Shown: piece by piece, positions 52,324-63,723 of the stretch
Numbering within the stretch: position 1 is the stretch's first letter
How the letters are laid out: every line of letters begins with the position of its first letter
NCBI RefSeq assembly: GCF_910592395.1
Contig: NC_088313.1
Span: 5,272,501-5,336,500 of the forward strand
Length of the DNA: 64,000 nt
Source of the DNA: Lineus longissimus
Taxonomy: Eukaryota > Nemertea > Pilidiophora > Heteronemertea > Lineidae
Reading direction: 5' to 3'
Made by a program: the position numbers and the translations under genes
The notes under the pieces: model-generated
Told to the model about the DNA's origin: nothing
The model's input: the letters and a program-made list of their open reading frames with translations, nothing else
Databases searched by the model: none

Positions 52324-53225
52324 ATTAGAGGCGGCGATGCGTAGGTTACTTATAATATCACTGCGCCTACTATAATGCGTCATATTTTGTGGTCAGAGGC
52401 ATTATGTATGCCTACGTCACAGCTTCGTCGCATTACAGATGTGGTTGGGGCGCCCATTACACGACGGAGTCTACGCGTAGACATACAGTTCACGCAGGCT
52501 CGCACTGAAACAGAAACGGACGCACATTCAAGAACTGCACGCAGACCAACATCGGAAGAAGAGAGTGCCGACTGGACATCAAAGACGCCAACGGTTGGCA
52601 AGGTGTCTCATCACTAGGAACGCAGCGTGACGTCACGAGCTCTGACGTCACGAGCAGACTACTCCGAGGCTCCCTGACGTCATGAGCGACGCCAGCGCCA
52701 TCTCCCGAATCAGGACTGACGTCACTAGCAGCAACTTCCACGCCGGTCTGAACTCAAAAAGCGTCCTAGTATAAACGCTTGGAAGCCAGTAGGCCTGCGC
52801 AGTGTTGGGCGGGGGGGGGGGGGGGGGAGAGAGGGGGGGGATGATTTTCGACGGGCTTTAACCCGCGAATCACCTTTTTGACCGCAACGGTTAATTTGAG
52901 CCCCAAAACCACACAAGCAAGCCAATTTGACTGAAACTTAATCATTTTCATCACTTTAAACACACCTTATTCTCAATATAAGAAGAAGTATATTTGAAAT
53001 GGAAAATAACATTCAACTGGTATGGTGAGACCACCCATTCGTCTCAAACGGAACTATAACCGCGAGCTGATTGGTTAAATACAGGTGCGGGACCTACAGG
53101 CCGGCCCCCTGGCTGCCATTTCCATTTCGCAAAATTCGATGGCCACCACATAAGGTAGCCTACATTTTCATTTTAACAATCGTACAAGGGAAGAAGAAAC
53201 AAAATGATTGGGACATGAAGAGAAA

Positions 53226-53345
53226 AAGTCTACAACACGCGGTATTCCGAGGCGGTCACCCATCCACGTACTAACCACGCTCGACGTTGCTTGGCTTCGG
53301 TGATCGGACGAGAACCGGTGTTTTCAACGTGATATGGTCGTAGAC
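53226..53345 (-). rRNA. 5S rRNA: 5S rRNA, copy 53
   Basis: Gene matches copy 1; no private marker noticed. Period 1,015 bp. Confidence 0.96.
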
Positions 53346-54240
53346 ATTAGAGGCGGCGATGCGTAGGTTACTTATAATATCACTGCGCCTACTATAATGC
53401 GTCATATTTTGTGGTCAGAGGCATTATGTATGCCTACGTCACAGCTTCGTCGCATTACAGATGTGGTTGGGGCGCCCATTACACGACGGAGTCTACGCGT
53501 AGACATACAGTTCACGCAGGCTCGCACTGAAACAGAAACGGACGCACATTCAAGAACTGCACGCAGACCAACATCGGAAGAAGAGAGTGCCGACTGGACA
53601 TCAAAGACGCCAACGGTTGGCAAGGTGTCTCATCACTAGGAACGCAGCGTGACGTCACGAGCTCTGACGTCACGAGCAGACTACTCCGAGGCTCCCTGAC
53701 GTCATGAGAGACGCCAGCGCCATCTCCCGAATCAGGACTGACGTCACTAGCAGCAACTTCCACGCCGGTCTGAACTCAAAAAGCGTCCTAGTATAAACGC
53801 TTGGAAGCCAGTAGGCCTGCGCAGTGTTGGGCGGGGGGGGGGAGAGAGGGGAGGGATGATTTTCGACGGGCTTTAACCCGCGAATCACCTTTTTGACCGC
53901 AACGGTTAATTTGAGCCCCAAAACCACACAAGCAAGCCAATTTGACTGAAACTTAATCATTTTCATCACTTTAAACACACCTTATTCTCAATATAAGAAG
54001 AAGTATATTTGAAATGGAAAATAACATTCAACTGGTATGGTGAGACCACCCATTCGTCTCAAACGGAACTATAACCGCGAGCTGATTGGTTAAATACAGG
54101 TGCGGGACCTACAGGCCGGCCCCCTGGCTGCCATTTCCATTTCGCAAAATTCGATGGCCACCACATAAGGTAGCCTACATTTTCATTTTAACAATCGTAC
54201 AAGGGAAGAAGAAACAAAATGATTGGGACATGAAGAGAAA

Positions 54241-54360
54241 AAGTCTACAACACGCGGTATTCCGAGGCGGTCACCCATCCACGTACTAACCACGCTCGAC
54301 GTTGCTTGGCTTCGGTGATCGGACGAGAACCGGTGTTTTCAACGTGATATGGTCGTAGAC
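54241..54360 (-). rRNA. 5S rRNA: 5S rRNA, copy 54
   Basis: Gene matches copy 1. Private T at 54629 in the upstream spacer. Period 1,015 bp. Confidence 0.96.
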
Positions 54361-55255
54361 ATTAGAGGCGGCGATGCGTAGGTTACTTATAATATCACTG
54401 CGCCTACTATAATGCGTCATATTTTGTGGTCAGAGGCATTATGTATGCCTACGTCACAGCTTCGTCGCATTACAGATGTGGTTGGGGCGCCCATTACACG
54501 ACGGAGTCTACGCGTAGACATACAGTTCACGCAGGCTCGCACTGAAACAGAAACGGACGCACATTCAAGAACTGCACGCAGACCAACATCGGAAGAAGAG
54601 AGTGCCGACTGGACATCAAAGACGCCAATGGTTGGCAAGGTGTCTCATCACTAGGAACGCAGCGTGACGTCACGAGCTCTGACGTCACGAGCAGACTACT
54701 CCGAGGCTCCCTGACGTCATGAGAGACGCCAGCGCCATCTCCCGAATCAGGACTGACGTCACTAGCAGCAACTTCCACGCCGGTCTGAACTCAAAAAGCG
54801 TCCTAGTATAAACGCTTGGAAGCCAGTAGGCCTGCGCAGTGTTGGGCGGGGGGGGGGAGAGAGGGGAGGGATGATTTTCGACGGGCTTTAACCCGCGAAT
54901 CACCTTTTTGACCGCAACGGTTAATTTGAGCCCCAAAACCACACAAGCAAGCCAATTTGACTGAAACTTAATCATTTTCATCACTTTAAACACACCTTAT
55001 TCTCAATATAAGAAGAAGTATATTTGAAATGGAAAATAACATTCAACTGGTATGGTGAGACCACCCATTCGTCTCAAACGGAACTATAACCGCGAGCTGA
55101 TTGGTTAAATACAGGTGCGGGACCTACAGGCCGGCCCCCTGTCTGCCATTTCCATTTCGCAAAATTCGATGGCCACCACATAAGGTAGCCTACATTTTCA
55201 TTTTAACAATCGTACAAGGGAAGAAGAAACAAAATGATTGGGACATGAAGAGAAA

Positions 55256-55375
55256 AAGTCTACAACACGCGGTATTCCGAGGCGGTCACCCATCCACGTA
55301 CTAACCACGCTCGACGTTGCTTGGCTTCGGTGATCGGACGAGAACCGGTGTTTTCAACGTGATATGGTCGTAGAC
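55256..55375 (-). rRNA. 5S rRNA: 5S rRNA, copy 55
   Basis: Gene matches copy 1. Private T at 55142; upstream marker A at 55596 is shared with copy 57. Period 1,019 bp. Confidence 0.96.
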
Positions 55376-56274
55376 ATTAGAGGCGGCGATGCGTAGGTTA
55401 CTTATAATATCACTGCGCCTACTATAATGCGTCATATTTTGTGGTCAGAGGCATTATGTATGCCTACGTCACAGCTTCGTCGCATTACAGATGTGGTTGG
55501 GGCGCCCATTACACGACGGAGTCTACGCGTAGACATACAGTTCACGCAGGCTCGCACTGAAACAGAAACGGACGCACATTCAAGAACTGCACGCAAACCA
55601 ACATCGGAAGAAGAGAGTGCCGACTGGACATCAAAGACGCCAACGGTTGGCAAGGTGTCTCATCACTAGGAACGCAGCGTGACGTCACGAGCTCTGACGT
55701 CACGAGCAGACTACTCCGAGGCTCCCTGACGTCATGAGAGACGCCAGCGCCATCTCCCGAATCAGGACTGACGTCACTAGCAGCAACTTCCACGCCGGTC
55801 TGAACTCAAAAAGCGTCCTAGTATAAACGCTTGGAAGCCAGTAGGCCTGCGCAGTGTTGGGCGGGGGGGGGGGGGGAGAGAGGGGAGGGATGATTTTCGA
55901 CGGGCTTTAACCCGCGAATCACCTTTTTGACCGCAACGGTTAATTTGAGCCCCAAAACCACACAAGCAAGCCAATTTGACTGAAACTTAATCATTTTCAT
56001 CACTTTAAACACACCTTATTCTCAATATAAGAAGAAGTATATTTGAAATGGAAAATAACATTCAACTGGTATGGTGAGACCACCCATTCGTCTCAAACGG
56101 AACTATAACCGCGAGCTGATTGGTTAAATACAGGTGCGGGACCTACAGGCCGGCCCCCTGGCTGCCATTTCCATTTCGCAAAATTCGATGGCCACCACAT
56201 AAGGTAGCCTACATTTTCATTTTAACAATCGTACAAGGGAAGAAGAAACAAAATGATTGGGACATGAAGAGAAA

Positions 56275-56394
56275 AAGTCTACAACACGCGGTATTCCGAG
56301 GCGGTCACCCATCCACGTACTAACCACGCTCGACGTTGCTTGGCTTCGGTGATCGGACGAGAACCGGTGTTTTCAACGTGATATGGTCGTAGAC
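56275..56394 (-). rRNA. 5S rRNA: 5S rRNA, copy 56
   Basis: Gene matches copy 1. Upstream marker A at 56856 is shared with copy 58. Period 1,018 bp. Confidence 0.96.
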
Positions 56395-57292
56395 ATTAGA
56401 GGCGGCGATGCGTAGGTTACTTATAATATCACTGCGCCTACTATAATGCGTCATATTTTGTGGTCAGAGGCATTATGTATGCCTACGTCACAGCTTCGTC
56501 GCATTACAGATGTGGTTGGGGCGCCCATTACACGACGGAGTCTACGCGTAGACATACAGTTCACGCAGGCTCGCACTGAAACAGAAACGGACGCACATTC
56601 AAGAACTGCACGCAGACCAACATCGGAAGAAGAGAGTGCCGACTGGACATCAAAGACGCCAACGGTTGGCAAGGTGTCTCATCACTAGGAACGCAGCGTG
56701 ACGTCACGAGCTCTGACGTCACGAGCAGACTACTCCGAGGCTCCCTGACGTCATGAGAGACGCCAGCGCCATCTCCCGAATCAGGACTGACGTCACTAGC
56801 AGCAACTTCCACGCCGGTCTGAACTCAAAAAGCGTCCTAGTATAAACGCTTGGAAACCAGTAGGCCTGCGCAGTGTTGGGCGGGGGGGGGGGGGAGAGAG
56901 GGGAGGGATGATTTTCGACGGGCTTTAACCCGCGAATCACCTTTTTGACCGCAACGGTTAATTTGAGCCCCAAAACCACACAAGCAAGCCAATTTGACTG
57001 AAACTTAATCATTTTCATCACTTTAAACACACCTTATTCTCAATATAAGAAGAAGTATATTTGAAATGGAAAATAACATTCAACTGGTATGGTGAGACCA
57101 CCCATTCGTCTCAAACGGAACTATAACCGCGAGCTGATTGGTTAAATACAGGTGCGGGACCTACAGGCCGGCCCCCTGGCTGCCATTTCCATTTCGCAAA
57201 ATTCGATGGCCACCACATAAGGTAGCCTACATTTTCATTTTAACAATCGTACAAGGGAAGAAGAAACAAAATGATTGGGACATGAAGAGAAA

Positions 57293-57412
57293 AAGTCTAC
57301 AACACGCGGTATTCCGAGGCGGTCACCCATCCACGTACTAACCACGCTCGACGTTGCTTGGCTTCGGTGATCGGACGAGAACCGGTGTTTTCAACGTGAT
57401 ATGGTCGTAGAC
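57293..57412 (-). rRNA. 5S rRNA: 5S rRNA, copy 57
   Basis: Gene matches copy 1. Upstream marker A at 57633 matches copy 55. Period 1,017 bp. Confidence 0.96.
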
Positions 57413-58309
57413 ATTAGAGGCGGCGATGCGTAGGTTACTTATAATATCACTGCGCCTACTATAATGCGTCATATTTTGTGGTCAGAGGCATTATGTATGC
57501 CTACGTCACAGCTTCGTCGCATTACAGATGTGGTTGGGGCGCCCATTACACGACGGAGTCTACGCGTAGACATACAGTTCACGCAGGCTCGCACTGAAAC
57601 AGAAACGGACGCACATTCAAGAACTGCACGCAAACCAACATCGGAAGAAGAGAGTGCCGACTGGACATCAAAGACGCCAACGGTTGGCAAGGTGTCTCAT
57701 CACTAGGAACGCAGCGTGACGTCACGAGCTCTGACGTCACGAGCAGACTACTCCGAGGCTCCCTGACGTCATGAGAGACGCCAGCGCCATCTCCCGAATC
57801 AGGACTGACGTCACTAGCAGCAACTTCCACGCCGGTCTGAACTCAAAAAGCGTCCTAGTATAAACGCTTGGAAGCCAGTAGGCCTGCGCAGTGTTGGGCG
57901 GGGGGGGGGGGAGAGAGGGGAGGGATGATTTTCGACGGGCTTTAACCCGCGAATCACCTTTTTGACCGCAACGGTTAATTTGAGCCCCAAAACCACACAA
58001 GCAAGCCAATTTGACTGAAACTTAATCATTTTCATCACTTTAAACACACCTTATTCTCAATATAAGAAGAAGTATATTTGAAATGGAAAATAACATTCAA
58101 CTGGTATGGTGAGACCACCCATTCGTCTCAAACGGAACTATAACCGCGAGCTGATTGGTTAAATACAGGTGCGGGACCTACAGGCCGGCCCCCTGGCTGC
58201 CATTTCCATTTCGCAAAATTCGATGGCCACCACATAAGGTAGCCTACATTTTCATTTTAACAATCGTACAAGGGAAGAAGAAACAAAATGATTGGGACAT
58301 GAAGAGAAA

Positions 58310-58429
58310 AAGTCTACAACACGCGGTATTCCGAGGCGGTCACCCATCCACGTACTAACCACGCTCGACGTTGCTTGGCTTCGGTGATCGGACGAGAACC
58401 GGTGTTTTCAACGTGATATGGTCGTAGAC
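58310..58429 (-). rRNA. 5S rRNA: 5S rRNA, copy 58
   Basis: Gene matches copy 1. Upstream marker A at 58891 matches copy 56. Period 1,018 bp. Confidence 0.96.
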
Positions 58430-59327
58430 ATTAGAGGCGGCGATGCGTAGGTTACTTATAATATCACTGCGCCTACTATAATGCGTCATATTTTGTGGTC
58501 AGAGGCATTATGTATGCCTACGTCACAGCTTCGTCGCATTACAGATGTGGTTGGGGCGCCCATTACACGACGGAGTCTACGCGTAGACATACAGTTCACG
58601 CAGGCTCGCACTGAAACAGAAACGGACGCACATTCAAGAACTGCACGCAGACCAACATCGGAAGAAGAGAGTGCCGACTGGACATCAAAGACGCCAACGG
58701 TTGGCAAGGTGTCTCATCACTAGGAACGCAGCGTGACGTCACGAGCTCTGACGTCACGAGCAGACTACTCCGAGGCTCCCTGACGTCATGAGAGACGCCA
58801 GCGCCATCTCCCGAATCAGGACTGACGTCACTAGCAGCAACTTCCACGCCGGTCTGAACTCAAAAAGCGTCCTAGTATAAACGCTTGGAAACCAGTAGGC
58901 CTGCGCAGTGTTGGGCGGGGGGGGGGGGGAGAGAGGGGAGGGATGATTTTCGACGGGCTTTAACCCGCGAATCACCTTTTTGACCGCAACGGTTAATTTG
59001 AGCCCCAAAACCACACAAGCAAGCCAATTTGACTGAAACTTAATCATTTTCATCACTTTAAACACACCTTATTCTCAATATAAGAAGAAGTATATTTGAA
59101 ATGGAAAATAACATTCAACTGGTATGGTGAGACCACCCATTCGTCTCAAACGGAACTATAACCGCGAGCTGATTGGTTAAATACAGGTGCGGGACCTACA
59201 GGCCGGCCCCCTGGCTGCCATTTCCATTTCGCAAAATTCGATGGCCACCACATAAGGTAGCCTACATTTTCATTTTAACAATCGTACAAGGGAAGAAGAA
59301 ACAAAATGATTGGGACATGAAGAGAAA

Positions 59328-59447
59328 AAGTCTACAACACGCGGTATTCCGAGGCGGTCACCCATCCACGTACTAACCACGCTCGACGTTGCTTGGCTTC
59401 GGTGATCGGACGAGAACCGGTGTTTTCAACGTGATATGGTCGTAGAC
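59328..59447 (-). rRNA. 5S rRNA: 5S rRNA, copy 59
   Basis: Gene matches copy 1. Upstream purine tract is one GA shorter. Period 1,014 bp. Confidence 0.96.
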
Positions 59448-60341
59448 ATTAGAGGCGGCGATGCGTAGGTTACTTATAATATCACTGCGCCTACTATAAT
59501 GCGTCATATTTTGTGGTCAGAGGCATTATGTATGCCTACGTCACAGCTTCGTCGCATTACAGATGTGGTTGGGGCGCCCATTACACGACGGAGTCTACGC
59601 GTAGACATACAGTTCACGCAGGCTCGCACTGAAACAGAAACGGACGCACATTCAAGAACTGCACGCAGACCAACATCGGAAGAAGAGAGTGCCGACTGGA
59701 CATCAAAGACGCCAACGGTTGGCAAGGTGTCTCATCACTAGGAACGCAGCGTGACGTCACGAGCTCTGACGTCACGAGCAGACTACTCCGAGGCTCCCTG
59801 ACGTCATGAGAGACGCCAGCGCCATCTCCCGAATCAGGACTGACGTCACTAGCAGCAACTTCCACGCCGGTCTGAACTCAAAAAGCGTCCTAGTATAAAC
59901 GCTTGGAAGCCAGTAGGCCTGCGCAGTGTTGGGCGGGGGGGGGGGAGAGGGGAGGGATGATTTTCGACGGGCTTTAACCCGCGAATCACCTTTTTGACCG
60001 CAACGGTTAATTTGAGCCCCAAAACCACACAAGCAAGCCAATTTGACTGAAACTTAATCATTTTCATCACTTTAAACACACCTTATTCTCAATATAAGAA
60101 GAAGTATATTTGAAATGGAAAATAACATTCAACTGGTATGGTGAGACCACCCATTCGTCTCAAACGGAACTATAACCGCGAGCTGATTGGTTAAATACAG
60201 GTGCGGGACCTACAGGCCGGCCCCCTGGCTGCCATTTCCATTTCGCAAAATTCGATGGCCACCACATAAGGTAGCCTACATTTTCATTTTAACAATCGTA
60301 CAAGGGAAGAAGAAACAAAATGATTGGGACATGAAGAGAAA

Positions 60342-60461
60342 AAGTCTACAACACGCGGTATTCCGAGGCGGTCACCCATCCACGTACTAACCACGCTCGA
60401 CGTTGCTTGGCTTCGGTGATCGGACGAGAACCGGTGTTTTCAACGTGATATGGTCGTAGAC
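60342..60461 (-). rRNA. 5S rRNA: 5S rRNA, copy 60
   Basis: Gene matches copy 1; no private marker noticed. Period 1,017 bp. Confidence 0.96.
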
Positions 60462-61358
60462 ATTAGAGGCGGCGATGCGTAGGTTACTTATAATATCACT
60501 GCGCCTACTATAATGCGTCATATTTTGTGGTCAGAGGCATTATGTATGCCTACGTCACAGCTTCGTCGCATTACAGATGTGGTTGGGGCGCCCATTACAC
60601 GACGGAGTCTACGCGTAGACATACAGTTCACGCAGGCTCGCACTGAAACAGAAACGGACGCACATTCAAGAACTGCACGCAGACCAACATCGGAAGAAGA
60701 GAGTGCCGACTGGACATCAAAGACGCCAACGGTTGGCAAGGTGTCTCATCACTAGGAACGCAGCGTGACGTCACGAGCTCTGACGTCACGAGCAGACTAC
60801 TCCGAGGCTCCCTGACGTCATGAGAGACGCCAGCGCCATCTCCCGAATCAGGACTGACGTCACTAGCAGCAACTTCCACGCCGGTCTGAACTCAAAAAGC
60901 GTCCTAGTATAAACGCTTGGAAGCCAGTAGGCCTGCGCAGTGTTGGGCGGGGGGGGGGGGAGAGAGGGGAGGGATGATTTTCGACGGGCTTTAACCCGCG
61001 AATCACCTTTTTGACCGCAACGGTTAATTTGAGCCCCAAAACCACACAAGCAAGCCAATTTGACTGAAACTTAATCATTTTCATCACTTTAAACACACCT
61101 TATTCTCAATATAAGAAGAAGTATATTTGAAATGGAAAATAACATTCAACTGGTATGGTGAGACCACCCATTCGTCTCAAACGGAACTATAACCGCGAGC
61201 TGATTGGTTAAATACAGGTGCGGGACCTACAGGCCGGCCCCCTGGCTGCCATTTCCATTTCGCAAAATTCGATGGCCACCACATAAGGTAGCCTACATTT
61301 TCATTTTAACAATCGTACAAAGGAAGAAGAAACAAAATGATTGGGACATGAAGAGAAA

Positions 61359-61482
61359 AAGTCTACAACACGCGGTATTCCGAGGCGGTCACCCATCCAC
61401 GTACTAACCACGCTCGACGTTGCTTGGCTTCGGTGATCGGACGAGAACCGGTGTTTTCAACGTGATAATTATGGTCGTAGAC
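61359..61482 (-). rRNA. 5S rRNA: 5S rRNA, copy 61 (4-nt insertion, possible pseudogene)
   Basis: This copy is 124 nt. The plus strand has AATT added after GTGATA at about 61467-61470, which places four extra nt in loop A, between helix I and helix II. The rest of the gene, the internal promoter and the terminator are intact, so it could still be transcribed but the RNA would have an altered three-way junction. A private A at 61321 lies downstream. It may be a functional pseudogene or a sequencing error; the inserted bases are not a homopolymer. Period 1,019 bp. Confidence 0.9.
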
Positions 61483-62377
61483 ATTAGAGGCGGCGATGCG
61501 TAGGTTACTTATAATATCACTGCGCCTACTATAATGCGTCATATTTTGTGGTCAGAGGCATTATGTATGCCTACGTCACAGCTTCGTCGCATTACAGATG
61601 TGGTTGGGGCGCCCATTACACGACGGAGTCTACGCGTAGACATACAGTTCACGCAGGCTCGCACTGAAACAGAAACGGACGCACATTCAAGAACTGCACG
61701 CAGACCAACATCGGAAGAAGAGAGTGCCGACTGGACATCAAAGACGCCAACGGTTGGCAAGGTGTCTCATCACTAGGAACGCAGCGTGACGTCACGAGCT
61801 CTGACGTCACGAGCAGACTACTCCGAGGCTCCCTGACGTCATGAGAGACGCCAGCGCCATCTCCCGAATCAGGACTGACGTCACTAGCAGCAACTTCCAC
61901 GCCGGTCTGAACTCAAAAAGCGTCCTAGTATAAACGCTTGGAAGCCAGTAGGCCTGCGCAGTGTTGGGCGGGGGGGGGGAGAGAGGGGAGGGATGATTTT
62001 CGACGGGCTTTAACCCGCGAATCACCTTTTTGACCGCAACGGTTAATTTGAGCCCCAAAACCACACAAGCAAGCCAATTTGACTGAAACTTAATCATTTT
62101 CATCACTTTAAACACACCTTATTCTCAATATAAGAAGAAGTATATTTGAAATGGAAAATAACATTCAACTGGTATGGTGAGACCACCCATTCGTCTCAAA
62201 CGGAACTATAACCGCGAGCTGATTGGTTAAATACAGGTGCGGGACCTACAGGCCGGCCCCCTGGCTGCCATTTCCATTTCGCAAAATTCGATGGCCACCA
62301 CATAAGGTAGCCTACATTTTCATTTTAACAATCGTACAAGGGAAGAAGAAACAAAATGATTGGGACATGAAGAGAAA

Positions 62378-62497
62378 AAGTCTACAACACGCGGTATTCC
62401 GAGGCGGTCACCCATCCACGTACTAACCACGCTCGACGTTGCTTGGCTTCGGTGATCGGACGAGAACCGGTGTTTTCAACGTGATATGGTCGTAGAC
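62378..62497 (-). rRNA. 5S rRNA: 5S rRNA, copy 62
   Basis: Gene matches copy 1. Upstream spacer has a private T at 62691 and the 202-bp insertion starting 402 bp upstream of the gene. Period 1,226 bp. Confidence 0.96.
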
Positions 62498-62898
62498 ATT
62501 AGAGGCGGCGATGCGTAGGTTACTTATAATATCACTGCGCCTACTATAATGCGTCATATTTTGTGGTCAGAGGCATTATGTATGCCTACGTCACAGCTTC
62601 GTCGCATTACAGATGTGGTTGGGGCGCCCATTACACGACGGAGTCTACGCGTAGACATACAGTTCACGCAGGCTCGCACTGAAACAGAAATGGACGCACA
62701 TTCAAGAACTGCACGCAGACCAACATCGGAAGAAGAGAGTGCCGACTGGACATCAAAGACGCCAACGGTTGGCAAGGTGTCTCATCACTAGGAACGCAGC
62801 GTGACGTCACGAGCTCTGACGTCACGAGCAGACTACTCCGAGGCTCCCTGACGTCATGAGAGACGCCAGCGCCATCTCCCGAATCAGGACTGACGTCT

Positions 62899-62917
62899 AT
62901 AGGGCCGTTTAGACGAC
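62899..62917 (+). repeat. Left terminal inverted repeat of the insertion
   Basis: It is identical over 19 bases to the reverse complement of 63082-63100. Beyond it the similarity continues imperfectly as a CGAAAA motif on both sides, offset by two bases. Confidence 0.9.
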
Positions 62918-63081
62918 AGGCGAAAAGACCGCATTCGGATCGAATCTGGATGAATCCGGATTAAAACCACCCAAGGCGATGGTACCTTTTTAGTCCGGAT
63001 GCAACCACATTGATCCGGATCTTTTTGCGTTTACACGACGAAAAATTAATCCGGATTCGGGACGCATCCGGATTTTTTCGC

Positions 63082-63100
63082 GTCGTCTAAACGGCCCTAT
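63082..63100 (-). repeat. Right terminal inverted repeat of the insertion
   Basis: It is the mirror partner of 62899-62917. Host sequence TAGCAGC resumes at 63101. Confidence 0.9.
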
Positions 63101-63185
63101 TAGCAGCAACTTCCACGCCGGTCTGAACTCAAAAAGCGTCCTAGTATAAACGCTTGGAAGCCAGTAGGCCTGCGCAGTGTTGGGC

Positions 63186-63205
63186 GGGGGGGGGGGGGGG
63201 GGGGG
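63186..63205 (+). repeat. Longest G run of the window (20 G)
   Basis: It lies about 85 bp to the right of the insertion in the same spacer. Other units have 7-18 G at this place. Confidence 0.9.
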
Positions 63206-63603
63206 AGAGAGGGGAGGGATGATTTTCGACGGGCTTTAACCCGCGAATCACCTTTTTGACCGCAACGGTTAATTTGAGCCCCAAAACCACACAAGCAAGC
63301 CAATTTGACTGAAACTTAATCATTTTCATCACTTTAAACACACCTTATTCTCAATATAAGAAGAAGTATATTTGAAATGGAAAATAACATTCAACTGGTA
63401 TGGTGAGACCACCCATTCGTCTCAAACGGAACTATAACCGCGAGCTGATTGGTTAAATACAGGTGCGGGACCTACAGGCCGGCCCCCTGGCTGCCATTTC
63501 CATTTCGCAAAATTCGATGGCCACCACATAAGGTAGCCTACATTTTCATTTTAACAATCGTACAAGGGAAGAAGAAACAAAATGATTGGGACATGAAGAG
63601 AAA

Positions 63604-63723
63604 AAGTCTACAACACGCGGTATTCCGAGGCGGTCACCCATCCACGTACTAACCACGCTCGACGTTGCTTGGCTTCGGTGATCGGACGAGAACCGGTGTT
63701 TTCAACGTGATATGGTCGTAGAC
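63604..63723 (-). rRNA. 5S rRNA: 5S rRNA, copy 63
   Basis: Gene matches copy 1. The spacer downstream of it holds a 20-base G run (63186-63205) and the insertion. Its upstream spacer is cut by the window end. Confidence 0.96.

Larger units (their letters stand above)
46259..52687. repeat. Shared haplotype five units apart (copies 46-47 and 51-52)
   Basis: Markers 46259, 46791 and 47596 recur at 51351, 51882 and 52687, with an offset of 5,091-5,092 bp. Confidence 0.82.
55596..58891. repeat. Two-unit (dimer) duplication, copies 55-56 and 57-58
   Basis: Markers 55596 and 56856 recur at 57633 and 58891, offsets 2,037 and 2,035 bp. The private T at 55142 was not copied, so it is newer or lay outside the block. 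Confidence 0.8.
62899..63100. mobile_element. 202-bp MITE-like element with 19-bp terminal inverted repeats
   Basis: This sequence is absent from every other unit. It is bounded by perfect 19-bp inverted repeats, ATAGGGCCGTTTAGACGAC at 62899-62917 and its complement at 63082-63100. It has no coding capacity. It contains five TCCGGA motifs (62955, 62994, 63014, 63050, 63067) and a direct, partly diverged copy of the terminal repeat at 63028-63040. It sits in the fourth CRE-like site; the two host bases AC that normally follow TGACGTC are missing and no clean target duplication can be read. Terminal GGGCC and small size recall non-autonomous DNA transposons such as Tourist-like elements, but the superfamily is not decidable here. 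Confidence 0.85.

Noticed and set aside
62899-63100. Autonomous transposon
   Set aside because: At 202 bp with no open frame it cannot encode a transposase.
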